Shown in pieces: positions 32,364 to 32,774 of a DNA stretch of 32,774 nt; position 1 is the stretch's first letter, and each line of letters opens with the position of its first letter. A model generated the notes under the pieces. The model was not told the DNA's origin, did no database searches, and saw nothing but the letters and a program-made list of their open reading frames with translations. The translations under genes and the position numbers were made by a program. Source of the DNA: CAZBWP01 sp964630265 (lineage in GTDB: Bacteria; Pseudomonadota; Alphaproteobacteria; Rhodospirillales; Defluviicoccaceae); NCBI GenBank assembly GCA_964630265.1, contig CAZVRW010000033.1, positions 1 through 32,774 on the forward strand, in the 5' to 3' direction.

Positions 32364-32774
32364 TCAGCCGGCCGCCGCGCGACGCCGCTCCGGCGTGGCC
32401 GCCTTGTCGGGCATCTTGGCGTCGGCGAGGATCTGCCGGATTGTATCCTGCTCCAGGGTCTCGTCTTCGAGCAGGCGCGCGGCCGCCCGATCCAGCAACG
32501 AGCGGTTGGCTTCGAGAATGTTCGATGCGCGCGCGAAGCCCTCGGCGAGGATGCCCTTCACGGCGTCGTCGATGATCGCGACGGCCTCCTCGGCATAGGG
32601 CCGGCGCTGCGCCACCTGTTCCAGAAAGCTTTTGCGCGGCTCCTCGAAGTTGATCTGCCCGAGCGCCGTGCTCATGCCGTAGCTGGTGACCATGCTGCGG
32701 GCAATATCCTTCGCCTTCTGAATGTCGTCGGCGGCTCCCGTGGTGACACGCTCGAACACCACCCGTTCACCTTA
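32364..32774 (-). CDS. FtsH C-terminal region, partial (enters from right edge)
   Basis: About 133 residues of the peptidase-domain end of an FtsH: ERVTTGAADDIQKAKDIARSMVTSYGMS, then GQINFEEPRKSFLE, RRPYAEEAVAIID and EDETLEQDTIRQIL. It does not have the EEEVFLG pattern of the main alphaproteobacterial FtsH, so it is probably a paralogue of the gene at the left edge. An in-frame TAA lies at the very last three bases (32774-32772), which means either a broken gene or a sequence error at the edge. The stop is TGA at 32366-32364. Confidence 0.85.

Noticed and set aside
1..32774. CRISPR array, insertion sequence, prophage or integrase
   Set aside because: No regularly spaced repeats, transposase, integrase or terminal inverted repeats were seen on either strand.
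1..32774. A circular replicon closing through the two ftsH ends
   Set aside because: About 130 residues would be missing, the C-terminal type differs from the canonical one and the window carries chromosomal housekeeping genes, so two paralogues or an assembly break are more likely.

Overview
The window is GC-rich (about two thirds G+C by eye), densely coded DNA from an alphaproteobacterial chromosome. The best evidence for that class is the ECF sigma factor / ChrR anti-sigma pair, the RpoH sequence, the Rlm/GuaB/FolE/FtsH set and the DNA ligase-associated repair module. A run of 10 N at 14243-14252 shows it is a draft or metagenome scaffold. I cannot name a genus; a Rhodospirillales-like organism is a reasonable guess and no more.

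Layout. 1-2756 (minus): the N-terminal half of ftsH, running off the left edge, and a LuxR-type regulator with an arginine-rich DRR-repeat N-terminus. 2757-3720: a sparsely coded stretch with one candidate small gene. 3775-5339 (plus): a lipoprotein alpha/beta hydrolase and an exported glutathione peroxidase. 5541-8285 (plus): ECF sigma factor, ChrR-type zinc anti-sigma, a DUF6134-like exported protein and an SDR. 13671-8260 (minus): five genes (flavoprotein of the COG2907 type, DUF1365, cyclopropane-fatty-acid-synthase-like methyltransferase, MFS carrier, DUF3833), each overlapping or within 10 bases of the next. 13759-20481: the ligase-associated DNA damage response module as two divergent arms (exonuclease and ATP-dependent ligase on minus; DEXH helicase, PdeM and an SDR on plus). 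20509-20870 (minus): two overlapping tiny membrane-protein genes. 21000-24997 (plus): a class II photolyase fused to a renalase-like flavoprotein, then an iron-sulfur photolyase. 26512-25011 (minus): SDR, DUF3429 and a 52-residue DUF2256 zinc-finger-like protein. 26758-30027: rpoH, folE and guaB. 31909-30108 (minus): ppx/gppA-like and rlmE. 32194: tRNA-Gln(CUG). Right edge: the C-terminal end of an ftsH gene.

How the genes fit together. Most of 3.7-27.7 kb reads as a photo-oxidative (singlet-oxygen-type) stress island. The sigma/anti-sigma pair is the RpoE-ChrR type, known in Rhodobacter sphaeroides to answer singlet oxygen. A bipartite motif (NNATCC, 16 or 17 bases, CGTA) lies just upstream of six transcription units: hydrolase-gpx, sigma-chrR, the flavoprotein-CFA operon, the photolyase fusion, the SDR-DUF3429-DUF2256 operon and rpoH. 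None was found in front of the ligase/helicase module, folE, guaB or ftsH. The inferred circuit is sigma factor to lipid remodelling, peroxide removal, DNA photorepair and a second-tier sigma factor (RpoH). The most unusual items are the photolyase-flavoprotein fusion, the divergent micro-operon beside it and the shared promoter motif.
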